From Actinobacteria bacterium HGW-Actinobacteria-7 (lineage in GTDB: Bacteria; Actinomycetota; Coriobacteriia; Anaerosomatales; PHET01), in assembly GCA_002841275.1 (NCBI GenBank), contig PHET01000009.1, positions 33,081 through 97,080 of the forward strand: a stretch of DNA of 64,000 nt. The letters are read 5' to 3'. Each line of letters begins with the position of its first letter. Positions within the stretch are counted from its first letter, which is position 1. Of this stretch, positions 1-9,141 are shown in pieces. Both the position numbers and the translations under genes were made by a program. The notes below the pieces were generated by a model that was not told the origin of the DNA, searched no databases, and saw only the letters and a program-made list of their open reading frames with translations.

Positions 1-2993
1 GCCATCTGCTCGGATATGAGGGCGTGTGGGAGGGCCTGACCGACCTCGCGATGCTCGGGACGATTGCTGACATCGTGCCATTGCGCGGAGAGAACCGCGC
101 ACTCGTCGCTCACGGCATCTCTGCGACGCGTCAAGGGCCCAGGACACCGCTTGCGGCCCTGTGCGCAGTCTCGGGGGTCTCGGTCGAGATGCTCACGGCT
201 GACAACGTGGCGTTCGCGCTCGCCCCTCGGCTCAACGCCGCTGGCCGCATGGCGGATCCACGGATCGCACTGGATCTGCTGTTGACTGATGACCCGCAGG
301 AAGCCGAAGCCCATTCGCAGGCACTCGATGAACACAACAAGCTTCGTCAGACCACTGAGGCGGACCTCTCGGAGGCGGCCACGGCGCTCGCTGAGCGCAG
401 CTACCACGGCCAGCGGGCACTGGTACTGGCAGGCGAGGGATGGCACGAGGGCGTCAAGGGTATCGTCGCCTCTCGGATCGCTCGCACGTACGGCGTTCCG
501 GTCTTTCTGTTCGCAATCGAGAACGGTGTGGCCAAAGGTTCAGCGCGAAGCGTTGGCACCGTCGATCTGTTCAAAGCCACCGAGGAGAGCTCGGGAACGG
601 TCGAACGATTCGGGGGCCATGCGGCAGCCGTCGGACTCACTCTGCCCGCAGCGGACCTTGGCCGGTTCGAGTCGGATCTCCTTGCGCATCTCGACGAGCT
701 TCCCGAGGTCGCCTTCGAGTCAGGGCTTAGAATCGACGCGGAAGTCACGCTCGACGAGTTGAGCGTCGAGCTGGGAACCGAGCTCTCGTTGCTCGCACCG
801 TTTGGCCACAGCAATCCTCGCCCCCTGCTCGCACTACGGTCTGTCTTCATGAACGGTCGTGACCGAGTTGGCCGTGGGGGAGTCCACCTCAAGTTCACCG
901 CGTACGATGGGGCGTTCTCCGTGCCAGCGATCTCGTTTCGCTGTGCCGACATCGAACGGCTGAGCGCCCGCGATGGCGCGGTCGACTTGGCTTTCGAACT
1001 CGATGTGGATGAGTGGAGAGGTCGCAAGCGGGCCCAGTTGATCGTTAGGGACATCGTGATCCACGACCTTGAGCGACCCGGTGGTGACACTGCGGAGCTA
1101 CTCGAGGATCTGTTTGCGCGCGCGGACGAGCTTCTGGCTCGTGAAGAATACGCGGGAATCGAGGACGCGCCGTCTTTCCACACGAAACTGGCCGGGGTCA
1201 CCTTCGAGGGCAGGCAGGACGTTCTGGCCCGCCTTGAGGTCGGTCTGCCTCTGCGCATCGAGCGCGAGCCTGAGAACCCCTACGACCCGCAAGCGTGTGC
1301 GGTGTTCGATCCGCATGGCAGACAGGTGGGATACCTCAATCGGCGACTCGCGTCGGTTCTGGCCCCGGCTATTGACGCTGGGGTGGAGTACGACATTGAG
1401 ATCAGTGACATCACTGGCGGCGAACCGGGGCAGTCGCGAGGGGTGAACGTACTGGTCTCTCGCCGAGACGCCGCGGGTGCACGGGCCGAGGGGCCCGAGG
1501 ATATGGCAGCTCGACGGACAGCGCTTACGTTGCTCGAACCAGAGGAGTTGGATGCCGAACTGGTCGCGAGCTTCATAGGCGATCGCTCCCTGCACGACGC
1601 GCAGTCTGAGGCGCTCGCGGCGCTTGCGCAGAGGGAGAACACGCTCGTGGTCATGGCGACCGGGCGTGGGAAGTCCCTGATCTTTCACTTGCACGCTGCG
1701 CGCATTGCACTTCGCGACTCGGCGGCGAGCGTGTTCGTCTTCCCGTTGCGGGCCCTTGTTGCAGACCAGGCATTCCATCTCCAGGAGTCGTTCTCGAAGG
1801 TTGGTGTGACCGTCCGCACGGTGACCGGTGAGACCTCGCAGACAGAGCGCGACGAGGCTTTTGCCGAGTTGGCCCAAGGAGCGCTTGATGTGGTTCTGAC
1901 CACGCCAGAGTTCCTGCACTTTCACGTCAGGCGATTCGTGGACACAGGGCGTGTGGGTTTCGTCGTCATCGATGAGGCGCACCATGTGGGCTTGTCGCGC
2001 GCCGGCAACCGTCCTGCGTACGCGAGAATCGGTGAGGCTGTCACAGCACTGGGAAACCCCACCGTCTTGGCGGTCACGGCGACGGCGTCGGATGAGATTG
2101 CCGATCAGATCCGCGCCACCCTCGGCATATCGAAGATGGTGCTTGACCCGACGGTCCGCGACAATCTCTTGATCGAGGACCGTCGCGCAGGTACGGACAG
2201 GGACGGCTATCTGGTGGCGCTCGCCGCCCGGCACGAGAAGATGGTCGTGTATGTGAACTCTCGCGATGCTTCCGTGCGCTTGGCTCGCATGCTGCGCAAG
2301 AAGGTGCCCGAGCTTGCCTGGAAGACGGCATTCTACAATGGCGGGCTCTCTCGATCGGTACGCCAGGCGGTCGAAGCGGCCTTCAGGTCAGGGGAGGTTC
2401 AGGTAGTGATCGCCACCAGCGCGTTCGGTGAGGGCGTCAACATCCCCGACATTCGCCACGTGAGTCTGTACCATCTGCCGTTCAACGCCGTCGAGTTCAA
2501 CCAGATGGCCGGTCGGGCGGGGCGCGACGGAGCGGTGGCGCGAATCCACCTGCTGTTCGGTGAGAAGGACGCCCGCATCAACGAGAACATCCTCTCGACG
2601 CTGGCCCCCACCAGAGACGACCTGGCCGTCCTGTATCGCGTGCTCAGGGAGATCTCGGAGCGAGAAGGCGAGGGCTTCGAGATCACCAACGCTGAACTCG
2701 CCGAGAAATGCTCGGCGCTCTCCCGTAGTACCCGGCTCGACGACCGAGGTGTCTCCTCGGCACTTGGGATCTTCCGTGATCTCGGTCTTGTGGTTGGCGA
2801 GGGCCATGGAGCCTATCGTCGCCTGACGTTCGTTCCCAGCTCAGACAAACTCGAACTGACTGACAGCGTGCGATATGCGGAGGGCCTAGATGAGATCGAG
2901 GAGTTCGGCTTCTTCCGCGAGTGGGTGCTGAGTGCGACCGCAGAGGAGTTGCTCGTGCGCTTCAACCGTCCTATCCTTCCCACACACTCGTGA
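1..2993 (+). CDS. recJ: RecJ exonuclease-HIRAN-RecQ-like helicase fusion (5' partial)
   Basis: The frame is open from base 3, so the N-terminal DHH part lies outside the window; 996 residues are visible. Counting from the GTG at base 24, the first part is RecJ: a DHH tail (LGTIADIVPL), an ALAPRLNAAGRM segment and a DHHA1 domain with GGHAA near residue 197. This family degrades single-stranded DNA 5' to 3'. Residues about 385-470 look like a HIRAN domain, a module that binds DNA ends. A superfamily 2 helicase follows, with Walker A ATGRGKS near 545, DEAH near 650, motif III VTATA and motif VI QMAGRAGRDG near 827, then a winged-helix-like tail. RecJ alone is usually 550-800 residues, so this is a true multi-domain fusion. 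relA follows after 21 bases. Confidence 0.93.
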   Translation, partial: HLLGYEGVWEGLTDLAMLGTIADIVPLRGENRALVAHGISATRQGPRTPLAALCAVSGVSVEMLTADNVAFALAPRLNAAGRMADPRIALDLLLTDDPQEAEAHSQALDEHNKLRQTTEADLSEAATALAERSYHGQRALVLAGEGWHEGVKGIVASRIARTYGVPVFLFAIENGVAKGSARSVGTVDLFKATEESSGTVERFGGHAAAVGLTLPAADLGRFESDLLAHLDELPEVAFESGLRIDAEVTLDELSVELGTELSLLAPFGHSNPRPLLALRSVFMNGRDRVGRGGVHLKFTAYDGAFSVPAISFRCADIERLSARDGAVDLAFELDVDEWRGRKRAQLIVRDIVIHDLERPGGDTAELLEDLFARADELLAREEYAGIEDAPSFHTKLAGVTFEGRQDVLARLEVGLPLRIEREPENPYDPQACAVFDPHGRQVGYLNRRLASVLAPAIDAGVEYDIEISDITGGEPGQSRGVNVLVSRRDAAGARAEGPEDMAARRTALTLLEPEELDAELVASFIGDRSLHDAQSEALAALAQRENTLVVMATGRGKSLIFHLHAARIALRDSAASVFVFPLRALVADQAFHLQESFSKVGVTVRTVTGETSQTERDEAFAELAQGALDVVLTTPEFLHFHVRRFVDTGRVGFVVIDEAHHVGLSRAGNRPAYARIGEAVTALGNPTVLAVTATASDEIADQIRATLGISKMVLDPTVRDNLLIEDRRAGTDRDGYLVALAARHEKMVVYVNSRDASVRLARMLRKKVPELAWKTAFYNGGLSRSVRQAVEAAFRSGEVQVVIATSAFGEGVNIPDIRHVSLYHLPFNAVEFNQMAGRAGRDGAVARIHLLFGEKDARINENILSTLAPTRDDLAVLYRVLREISEREGEGFEITNAELAEKCSALSRSTRLDDRGVSSALGIFRDLGLVVGEGHGAYRRLTFVPSSDKLELTDSVRYAEGLDEIEEFGFFREWVLSATAEELLVRFNRPILPTHS

Positions 2994-3014
2994 GATGCAA
3001 GATGAAGGGCTGAC

Positions 3015-5234
3015 GTGCCGGCTACACTCGAACAGATCGAAGCTCAGGTTCGTGCCTACAATCCTGAAGCCGACCTCAGTGACCTGAGTGCGACGTACGA
3101 GTTCGCTTTCGCCGCACACCAGGGCCAGATGCGAAAGAGCGGCGAGCCGTTCGTCAATCACCCGCTCGAAGTCGCGCTCATTCTGGCCGAGCTGCATCTC
3201 GACACCGCCACCCTGAAGGCGGCGCTTCTACATGACGTAGTCGAGGACTCGGATGTGACGCTTGAGGAGGTCCGCGAGAAGTTCGGCAACGAGGTCGCGG
3301 AGCTGGTCGATGGCGTCACCAAGCTTGGCCGAATCGAGTTCGAGTCGTTGTCAGAGCAGCAGAGCAACAACCTGCGCAAGATGCTCATCGCCATGGCCAA
3401 GGACATTCGCGTCATCTTGATCAAGCTCGCCGACCGACTGCACAACATGCGTACGCTCTCAGCGCTTCCGGAGGAGCGGCGGTTGGACAAGGCGCGCGAG
3501 ACTATCGAGATCTACGCGCCTCTCGCGCACCGTTTGGGGATCTCCCAGGTCAAATGGGAGCTCGAGGACTTGGCCTTCTTCTATCTGGAGCCTGCGAAGT
3601 TCCATCAGGTTTCGAGGATGGTGGCGGAGAGCAGGCAGAAGCGTGAGGAATACGCGAATCAGGTCATCGAGCAGTTGCGCGAGGAGCTTGCCAAGGTCGG
3701 AATCGAGGCGGAGATTGCGGGGCGACCCAAACATCTGTACAGCATCTATCAGAAGATGTCGGGCCAGAGCAAGGACTTCAGCGAGATCCACGATCTGATC
3801 GCACTGCGTGTCGTTGTCGACTCTGTGAAGGACGTCTACGGGGCACTCGGAACCGTTCACAGCATCTGGAAGCCGATGCCGGGACGGTTCAAGGACTACG
3901 TGGCCATGCCCAAGTTCAACATGTACCAGTCGCTGCATACGACCGTCATCGGGCCGTCGGGACGACCTCTCGAGATCCAGATGCGCACCGAGGACATGCA
4001 TCGGACCGCCGAGTACGGCGTGGCTGCCCACTGGCGCTACAAGGAGGGCGGTCGCGGCGACGAGAGCTTCGACGAGCGGCTCGCTTGGCTCCGGCAGATG
4101 CTGGAATGGCAGACCGAACTAAAGGACCCCCGTGAGTTCATGGAGGCTCTGAAGATCGACCTCTTCGAAGAGGAGGTCTTCGTCTTCACGCCCAAAGGTG
4201 ATGTGGTCTCGCTCAAGCGCGGTTCCACCCCCATCGACTTCGCCTACATGATTCACACCGAGGTGGGCAACCACTGCGTTGGCGCGAAGGTCAACGGCTC
4301 GATTGTTCCGCTTGCCTATGAGCTACAGAACGGCGACCGAGTCGACGTTCTGACGAACAAGAACTCCAACCCCAGCCGAGACTGGCTCAACATCGTCAAG
4401 ACTTCCTCGGCGCGTTCGAAGATACGCAACTACTTTGCGAAGGCCACTCGCGTTGATGACTTGGGCCGTGGTCGAGATGAGCTCGCCAAGGTGATGCGCA
4501 AGCACGGCATGGGAATCGGTAGCAAGTCCGCCGAGAAGGCGCTTGATGCGGTTGCGAGTGAGATGAACTATGCCAAGGGCGAGGACCTGCTCGCCCAGAT
4601 CGGCGCCGGGAAGCTTTCCGCCAAGCTGGTCGGCACGCGCCTTCTCAAGCTGATGAGCAAGGACACGTCACCGTCTGAGCCGGCGAAACCCGCAGACGAA
4701 CCGCTTGCTCTCAATCAACCCATGACTCCGCCAAGAAGGGCGCGTCGCAAGACGGGCGGGGGCGTGGTGGTCAAAGGCATCGACGACGTGCTTGTGAGAC
4801 TGGCGCGGTGCTGCAATCCGGTTCCCGGTGACGAGATCATCGGCTTCGTGACGCGTGGCCGGGGCGTATCGGTCCACCGAACGAGCTGCCCCAACGCCAC
4901 CGAGCTGCTGTCTTCGCCTGAGCGGATCATAGATGTCGAGTGGGATGCCGGTAGCAGAGCCACCTACCAAGTCGAGATACTGATCGAAGCGATGGACCGA
5001 CTACGACTCCTCCAGGATGTGACCATGGCCATCGGTGAGTCGGGGGTCAACATTCTCTCGTCTGCCACCACCACACATCGAGATGGAATCGTGGACATGA
5101 GGTTCCTGTTCGAGATTGGGGAGATGGCCCGGCTCGACGCCCTGCTGCGCGACGTGCGCCACGTCGAGGGTGTGTTCGAGGCGCGCCGCATGCTTGCAGG
5201 AGAAGTGACCACCAAGAAGGGCGGCATGAGCTGA
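3015..5234 (+). CDS. relA: Bifunctional (p)ppGpp synthetase/hydrolase (RelA/SpoT family)
   Basis: This 739-residue Rel protein makes and degrades the stringent-response alarmone (p)ppGpp in the cytoplasm. The N-terminal HD hydrolase domain keeps its His (about H34) and the HD pair at residues 73-74. The synthetase domain has GRFKDYVA, the RxKD form typical of bifunctional Rel enzymes rather than the acidic form of synthase-only RelA, followed by MYQSLHTT. Next come a TGS domain (VFVFTPKGDVVSLKRGS), a Cys-containing region (RLARCCNPVPGD) and a C-terminal ACT domain. The start is GTG. Its place between recJ and hisS-aspS is shared with B. subtilis. Confidence 0.97.
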   Translation: MPATLEQIEAQVRAYNPEADLSDLSATYEFAFAAHQGQMRKSGEPFVNHPLEVALILAELHLDTATLKAALLHDVVEDSDVTLEEVREKFGNEVAELVDGVTKLGRIEFESLSEQQSNNLRKMLIAMAKDIRVILIKLADRLHNMRTLSALPEERRLDKARETIEIYAPLAHRLGISQVKWELEDLAFFYLEPAKFHQVSRMVAESRQKREEYANQVIEQLREELAKVGIEAEIAGRPKHLYSIYQKMSGQSKDFSEIHDLIALRVVVDSVKDVYGALGTVHSIWKPMPGRFKDYVAMPKFNMYQSLHTTVIGPSGRPLEIQMRTEDMHRTAEYGVAAHWRYKEGGRGDESFDERLAWLRQMLEWQTELKDPREFMEALKIDLFEEEVFVFTPKGDVVSLKRGSTPIDFAYMIHTEVGNHCVGAKVNGSIVPLAYELQNGDRVDVLTNKNSNPSRDWLNIVKTSSARSKIRNYFAKATRVDDLGRGRDELAKVMRKHGMGIGSKSAEKALDAVASEMNYAKGEDLLAQIGAGKLSAKLVGTRLLKLMSKDTSPSEPAKPADEPLALNQPMTPPRRARRKTGGGVVVKGIDDVLVRLARCCNPVPGDEIIGFVTRGRGVSVHRTSCPNATELLSSPERIIDVEWDAGSRATYQVEILIEAMDRLRLLQDVTMAIGESGVNILSSATTTHRDGIVDMRFLFEIGEMARLDALLRDVRHVEGVFEARRMLAGEVTTKKGGMS

Positions 5235-5235
5235 C

Positions 5236-5874
5236 GTGCAGGTTCAGCGAGTGATCGTGGGGCCACTGGAAGCCAACTGCTGGATCGTTGATGACGGCAA
5301 CGGCGGCCCCGCGCTGGTTATCGATCCAGGCGATGACGCAGACGCCATCCTCGAACGGATCCGAGGGATGGATGTCTCGGCAATCATTCTCACGCACTGT
5401 CACTTCGATCACCTCGGCGCCGTACACGAGCTGATGCAGGCTACCGGAGCACCACTCATGGTGCACGTGGATGACGCCGAATTCATCACCACACCTGAGG
5501 GGACCGGTGGCGCACTTTTCGGCTTCGAACAGTGCGTGGCTCCGCCGGCCGACGTTGTCCTTGTGCAGGACGACGTCGTCACCGCAGGCGAGATCCGGCT
5601 GAAGGTGCTCCACACGCCCGGACACACGCCTGGGGGCATCTGCCTCGAAGCCAGCCAAGAGGATGGCCCCTTACACCTCTTTTCCGGTGACACGCTCTTT
5701 GCCGGAAGTGTGGGACGCACGGACTTTCCGCGCGGCAGTAGCCGCGAGTTGGCAGAATCGATTTCAGCGAAGTTGAGCTTGTTGCCTCCTTCGACAGTGG
5801 TGCATCCCGGTCATGGGCCGGACACTACCATCGAGCGCGAGCAGCGCATCAACCCGTTCTGGCCTCGCGCCTGA
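5236..5874 (+). CDS. Metallo-beta-lactamase-fold hydrolase (glyoxalase II-like)
   Basis: A 212-residue protein with the metal-binding signature THCHFDHLG, then HTPGHTPGG, a SGDTLFAGSVGRTDFP segment and a C-terminal HPGHGPDT. Together these mark the YcbL/GloB-like branch of the superfamily, small cytoplasmic enzymes that often hydrolyse thioesters such as S-lactoylglutathione. The true substrate cannot be told from sequence. The GTG start lies one base after the relA stop codon, so the two are almost certainly co-transcribed and perhaps translationally coupled. B. subtilis has dtd and yrvJ at the matching position between relA and hisS, so this gene differs from that arrangement. Confidence 0.9.
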   Translation: MQVQRVIVGPLEANCWIVDDGNGGPALVIDPGDDADAILERIRGMDVSAIILTHCHFDHLGAVHELMQATGAPLMVHVDDAEFITTPEGTGGALFGFEQCVAPPADVVLVQDDVVTAGEIRLKVLHTPGHTPGGICLEASQEDGPLHLFSGDTLFAGSVGRTDFPRGSSRELAESISAKLSLLPPSTVVHPGHGPDTTIEREQRINPFWPRA

Positions 5875-5882
5875 GGGATATG

Positions 5883-5910
5883 CGCCGAGTGGTGCGCTCG
5901 TTTCTCGGCG
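5883..5910 (+). repeat. Inverted repeat after the metallo-hydrolase gene
   Basis: Perfect 7-base arms (CGCCGAG and CTCGGCG) flank a 14-base loop. A GT-rich stretch rather than a T-run follows, so at best it is a weak terminator or an mRNA 3'-end stabiliser before the hisS promoter region. Confidence 0.4.
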
Positions 5911-5934
5911 GTGTTGTCCCTGGGCGAACTGCCC

Positions 5935-5964
5935 CTGACGCCCCGTGGGCGCTTGCGTTAGAGT
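5935..5964 (+). promoter_or_regulatory. Candidate sigma-70 promoter for hisS-aspS
   Basis: CTGACG (-35-like, 4 of 6 matches) and TAGAGT (-10-like, 4 of 6) are separated by 18 bases. They lie about 40 bases before the hisS start, in the only sizeable gap of this operon. Confidence 0.4.
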
Positions 5965-6002
5965 AGAGAGCCGCATTCCTGACCCTGAGCGTGGAGTGAT
6001 CG

Positions 6003-7283
6003 ATGAACGCACGAGCCCCAAAGGGCACATCAGACATGCTGCCGGATGTTGGGGCAGCGTGGGAATACCTGCAACGAACAGCCGCCGCGCTCTTCGCGCG
6101 CTACGGCTATGCACCTGTGTACACCCCTCTGTTTGAGCACACGGAGGTCTTCACGCGCGGAATCGGTGAAGCGACCGATATCGTCTCAAAGGAGATGTAC
6201 ACCTTTGAGGACAAGGGTGGCCGGTCGATAACGCTACGCCCAGAGGGCACAGCGAGCGTCGTGCGCGCGGCGCTTGAACACAACCTCACAGCCAATGGCC
6301 AGGGAACCAAGTTGTACTACGCGGGCCCGATGTTTCGGTACGAACGCCCCCAGAAGGGCAGGATGCGCCAGTTCTGGCAGATTGGTGCGGAAGCACTGAA
6401 CATGCCCGATCCAAGTGTGGACGCCGAGGTCATCGTCATGCTGTGGCGGTTCTTCGAGACTCTGGGTATCCCGACGTCTCACATGCGGTTGCTACTCAAC
6501 ACGATGGGCGATGAGCAATGTCGTCCGGCCTATCGCGAGAAGGTTGCCGGCTTCATCCGTGAGCACTCGGCAGAACTGTGCGAGGAGTGCAACCGACGAG
6601 AGGCGACCAATCCTCTGCGTGCTTTCGACTGCAAGAACCCTCAGTGCAGAGAAGTCATGGCGGGGGCTCCACTCCTGCGAGACGAGCTGTGTGAGGGGTG
6701 CGCCGCTCACTATTCTGCGGTGAAGGACTCACTGGATGCGCTTGGCGTTCCGTATGTGGAGGATCCGCGATTGGTCAGAGGCCTCGACTACTACACCCGA
6801 ACCGTCTTCGAAGTTCAGGTCGACGCCGGGCTCGGGTCACAGAACGCCATCGGCGGTGGAGGGCGCTACGACAGGCTCATGGAGCAGTACGGTGGACCGC
6901 CTACGCCGGGACTGGGTTTTGCGCTGGGATTCGAGCGCACGCTGATGGCGATGCAGGCGACCGGCGCGTTTGTGCCCGCCGCCACGGTCACACAGGTGTA
7001 CGTGGCTCGAGTCGACGAGAGCGTCTCGGGGGCGGCATTCGGAGTCGCCGCCGCCTTGCGTGATTCGGGGGTCGCCACGGAGATGGACCACCAGTCCCGC
7101 AGCCTCAAGTCCCAGTTCAAGCAGGCCGACCGGCTAGGTGCTCGGATGGTCGTTGTCGTGGGACCCGACGAACTCAGCTCGGGGCAAGTGACTTTGCGTG
7201 ACATGGGTAGCAAAGAAGAGACACGTGTTGCGCTTGGGGCCATCACGGCCGCAGTGCGCGATGCCCTATCAATAGCTGAATAG
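6003..7283 (+). CDS. hisS: Histidyl-tRNA synthetase
   Basis: A 426-residue class II synthetase that charges tRNA-His. Visible landmarks are the N-terminal ARAPKGTSDMLP, RPEGTASVVRA, motif 2 around FRYERPQKGRMRQFWQ, the histidine-binding VRGLDYYTRTVFEV and motif 3 GLGFALGFER. A Cys cluster (CEEC, CKNPQC, CEGC) in the insertion suggests a structural metal site, as in many HisRS proteins. The C-terminal anticodon-binding domain is complete. The ATG follows GGAG at a normal distance. aspS follows after 43 bases, the standard hisS-aspS pair. Confidence 0.97.
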   Translation: MNARAPKGTSDMLPDVGAAWEYLQRTAAALFARYGYAPVYTPLFEHTEVFTRGIGEATDIVSKEMYTFEDKGGRSITLRPEGTASVVRAALEHNLTANGQGTKLYYAGPMFRYERPQKGRMRQFWQIGAEALNMPDPSVDAEVIVMLWRFFETLGIPTSHMRLLLNTMGDEQCRPAYREKVAGFIREHSAELCEECNRREATNPLRAFDCKNPQCREVMAGAPLLRDELCEGCAAHYSAVKDSLDALGVPYVEDPRLVRGLDYYTRTVFEVQVDAGLGSQNAIGGGGRYDRLMEQYGGPPTPGLGFALGFERTLMAMQATGAFVPAATVTQVYVARVDESVSGAAFGVAAALRDSGVATEMDHQSRSLKSQFKQADRLGARMVVVVGPDELSSGQVTLRDMGSKEETRVALGAITAAVRDALSIAE

Positions 7284-7288
7284 CACGC

Positions 7289-7304
7289 GGTGCCGGATGG
7301 CACC
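7289..7304 (+). repeat. Small hairpin between hisS and aspS
   Basis: GGTGCC and GGCACC form a perfect 6-base stem with loop GGAT just before the aspS ribosome binding site. There is no T-run. It could adjust mRNA stability or aspS translation. Confidence 0.4.
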
Positions 7305-7326
7305 CTGAAACCGGAAGGCGCCACTC

Positions 7327-9096
7327 ATGCTTGACGCACGATATTCGATGCGATCGCATACTGCAGGTTCTTTGAACAAGGCGACCGTCGGCGAGACGGT
7401 TCGACTCACCGGATGGGTCGGCAAGCGGCGCGATCACGGCGGGCTGATCTTCCTCGATCTGAGAGACCGGTCCGGCATAGTCCAGTGCACGTTCGACCCT
7501 GATGCTTCCGGCGCGGCGTTCGTGGTGGCCGAGCAGGTTCGGCCCGAGTGGGTTGTCATGCTCGATGGCGTTGTCCGTGAACGCCCGGAGGGCACCCTGA
7601 ACCCCGCGATGCCGACGGGTGAGATCGAAGTGATCATCACCGCCGCGACCGTATTGAACCGCTCAGAGACGCCGCCGTTCGAGATCGAGGCCGGTATTGA
7701 CACTGATGAGCTCACTCGGATGAAGTGGCGGTATCTCGATATCCGCCGTCCCGAGGTGGCTGCGGCACTGGTGCTGCGCGACCGGGTCTCGCAGCGCTTC
7801 CGCAAGTCTCTGGAGACACGCGGCTTCATAGAGGTCGAGACGCCCATCTTGGGACGATCGACCCCTGAGGGTGCGCGCGACTTCATCGTGCCCAGCAGAA
7901 TGAGCCCGGGCAAGTTCTATGCGCTCCCACAGTCTCCGCAGTTGTTCAAGCAGCTTCTGATGGTGGGGGGCATCGAGCGCTACTACCAGATCGCGAGATG
8001 CTTCCGCGATGAGGACCTGAGGGCCGATCGTCAGCCCGAGTTCACGCAGATCGACATCGAGATGAGCTTCGTCGAGGTGAACGACATTCTGCAGATGATG
8101 GAAGACGTGATGAGGGAGATCATGCACGAGGTCGGCCATGATCTCCCGGTTCCGCTGCCGCGCATGACGTGGCACGACGCCATGGATCGTTTCGGTTCTG
8201 ACAGGCCCGACACCCGTTTCGGACTCGAGCTTGTGGACCTCTCGGGAGTGTTCGCGTCGAGCGAGTTCAAGGTCTTCGCAGGTGCGCTGTCCTCCGGCGG
8301 AGTCATCAAGGCCATAACCGCCACCGGCGCGGGCGACTGGAGCCGCAGCCGTATCGATGCCCTCAACCAGCTGGCTATCGATTCGGGCGCCAAGGGCCTT
8401 GCATGGGTCGCATTCACGGGTGACGGCGAGGTGAAGAGCCCGGTCTCCAAGTTCTTCTCGGCAGAGGAGATGGAGGCGCTCAGGCTCGCGACCGGAGCGA
8501 AGGCCGGCGACCTGGTCTGCATGGTCGCCGATGCGCGCGCAACCGCCAACGAGGTCCTCGGAGTGCTGCGTTTGCGCCTGGCCGATGAGCTGGGCATCGA
8601 GCGTACCGGTTTCGATACTCTCTGGGTCGTCGACTTCCCCATGTTCAAGTACGACGCGGGGGAGGATCGCTGGGCGGCGAACCACCACCCGTTCACCTTG
8701 CCGTTTGCAGAGCACGAAGAGCTCGTCGAGACCGATCCCGGTGCCGTGCTCAGCTACGCCTACGACCTCGTCATGAACGGTCTGGAAATCGGTGGCGGGA
8801 CCTTGCGTATCCACAATCCCGAGCTGCAGTCCCGAGTGCTTCGCCGGCTGGGACTCGAACAAGACGAGATCACCGAGAAGTTCGGGTTCCTCATCGAGGC
8901 TCTGTCGTTCGGTGCCCCCCCTCACGGTGGTATCGCACTTGGTCTCGACAGGCTCGTGATGCTGTTGGCCGGTTCACAGTCGATTCGCGATGTCATCGCG
9001 TTCCCAAAGACATCATCGGGCGCGGACCCCATGACGCAGGCTCCGGATGTGGTTTCAGCGCGGCAGCTCAAAGACGTACACCTGCGAGTGGACTGA
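7327..9096 (+). CDS. aspS: Aspartyl-tRNA synthetase, probably non-discriminating
   Basis: This 589-residue bacterial-type AspRS has the N-terminal OB fold, class II core (motif 2 CFRDEDLRADRQPEFTQID, motif 3 GIALGLDRLVMLL) and the bacterial GAD insertion. The ATG is chosen because GGAAGG lies eight bases upstream; a later ATG at 7345 has no ribosome binding site. In the anticodon-binding domain the sequence reads RRDHGG. His at that place is found in enzymes that also charge tRNA-Asn, while discriminating enzymes such as E. coli AspRS have Leu. I infer that Asn-tRNA may be made indirectly through GatCAB. Confidence 0.97.
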   Translation: MLDARYSMRSHTAGSLNKATVGETVRLTGWVGKRRDHGGLIFLDLRDRSGIVQCTFDPDASGAAFVVAEQVRPEWVVMLDGVVRERPEGTLNPAMPTGEIEVIITAATVLNRSETPPFEIEAGIDTDELTRMKWRYLDIRRPEVAAALVLRDRVSQRFRKSLETRGFIEVETPILGRSTPEGARDFIVPSRMSPGKFYALPQSPQLFKQLLMVGGIERYYQIARCFRDEDLRADRQPEFTQIDIEMSFVEVNDILQMMEDVMREIMHEVGHDLPVPLPRMTWHDAMDRFGSDRPDTRFGLELVDLSGVFASSEFKVFAGALSSGGVIKAITATGAGDWSRSRIDALNQLAIDSGAKGLAWVAFTGDGEVKSPVSKFFSAEEMEALRLATGAKAGDLVCMVADARATANEVLGVLRLRLADELGIERTGFDTLWVVDFPMFKYDAGEDRWAANHHPFTLPFAEHEELVETDPGAVLSYAYDLVMNGLEIGGGTLRIHNPELQSRVLRRLGLEQDEITEKFGFLIEALSFGAPPHGGIALGLDRLVMLLAGSQSIRDVIAFPKTSSGADPMTQAPDVVSARQLKDVHLRVD

Positions 9097-9106
9097 GCGG
9101 TCGCTG

Positions 9107-9136
9107 TTGTTTTGGGCACCCTGCGAGCGCTACACT
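9107..9136 (+). promoter_or_regulatory. Promoter of the candidate 6S RNA
   Basis: TTGTTT and TACACT are separated by 18 bases. The -10 box ends about six bases before the predicted RNA start, where a long base-paired structure begins. Confidence 0.55.
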
Positions 9137-9141
9137 TGCGA

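Noticed and set aside
7286..7310. Sequence between hisS and aspS resembling a T-box antiterminator element
   Set aside because: The resemblance (AGGGTG ... ACCGCG) is on the opposite strand to aspS, is interrupted, and there is no specifier stem or terminator. It is only a short hairpin.
7663..8925. A minus-strand open frame of 420 codons inside aspS
   Set aside because: Antisense shadow of a strongly conserved gene; no ribosome binding site and no motif.
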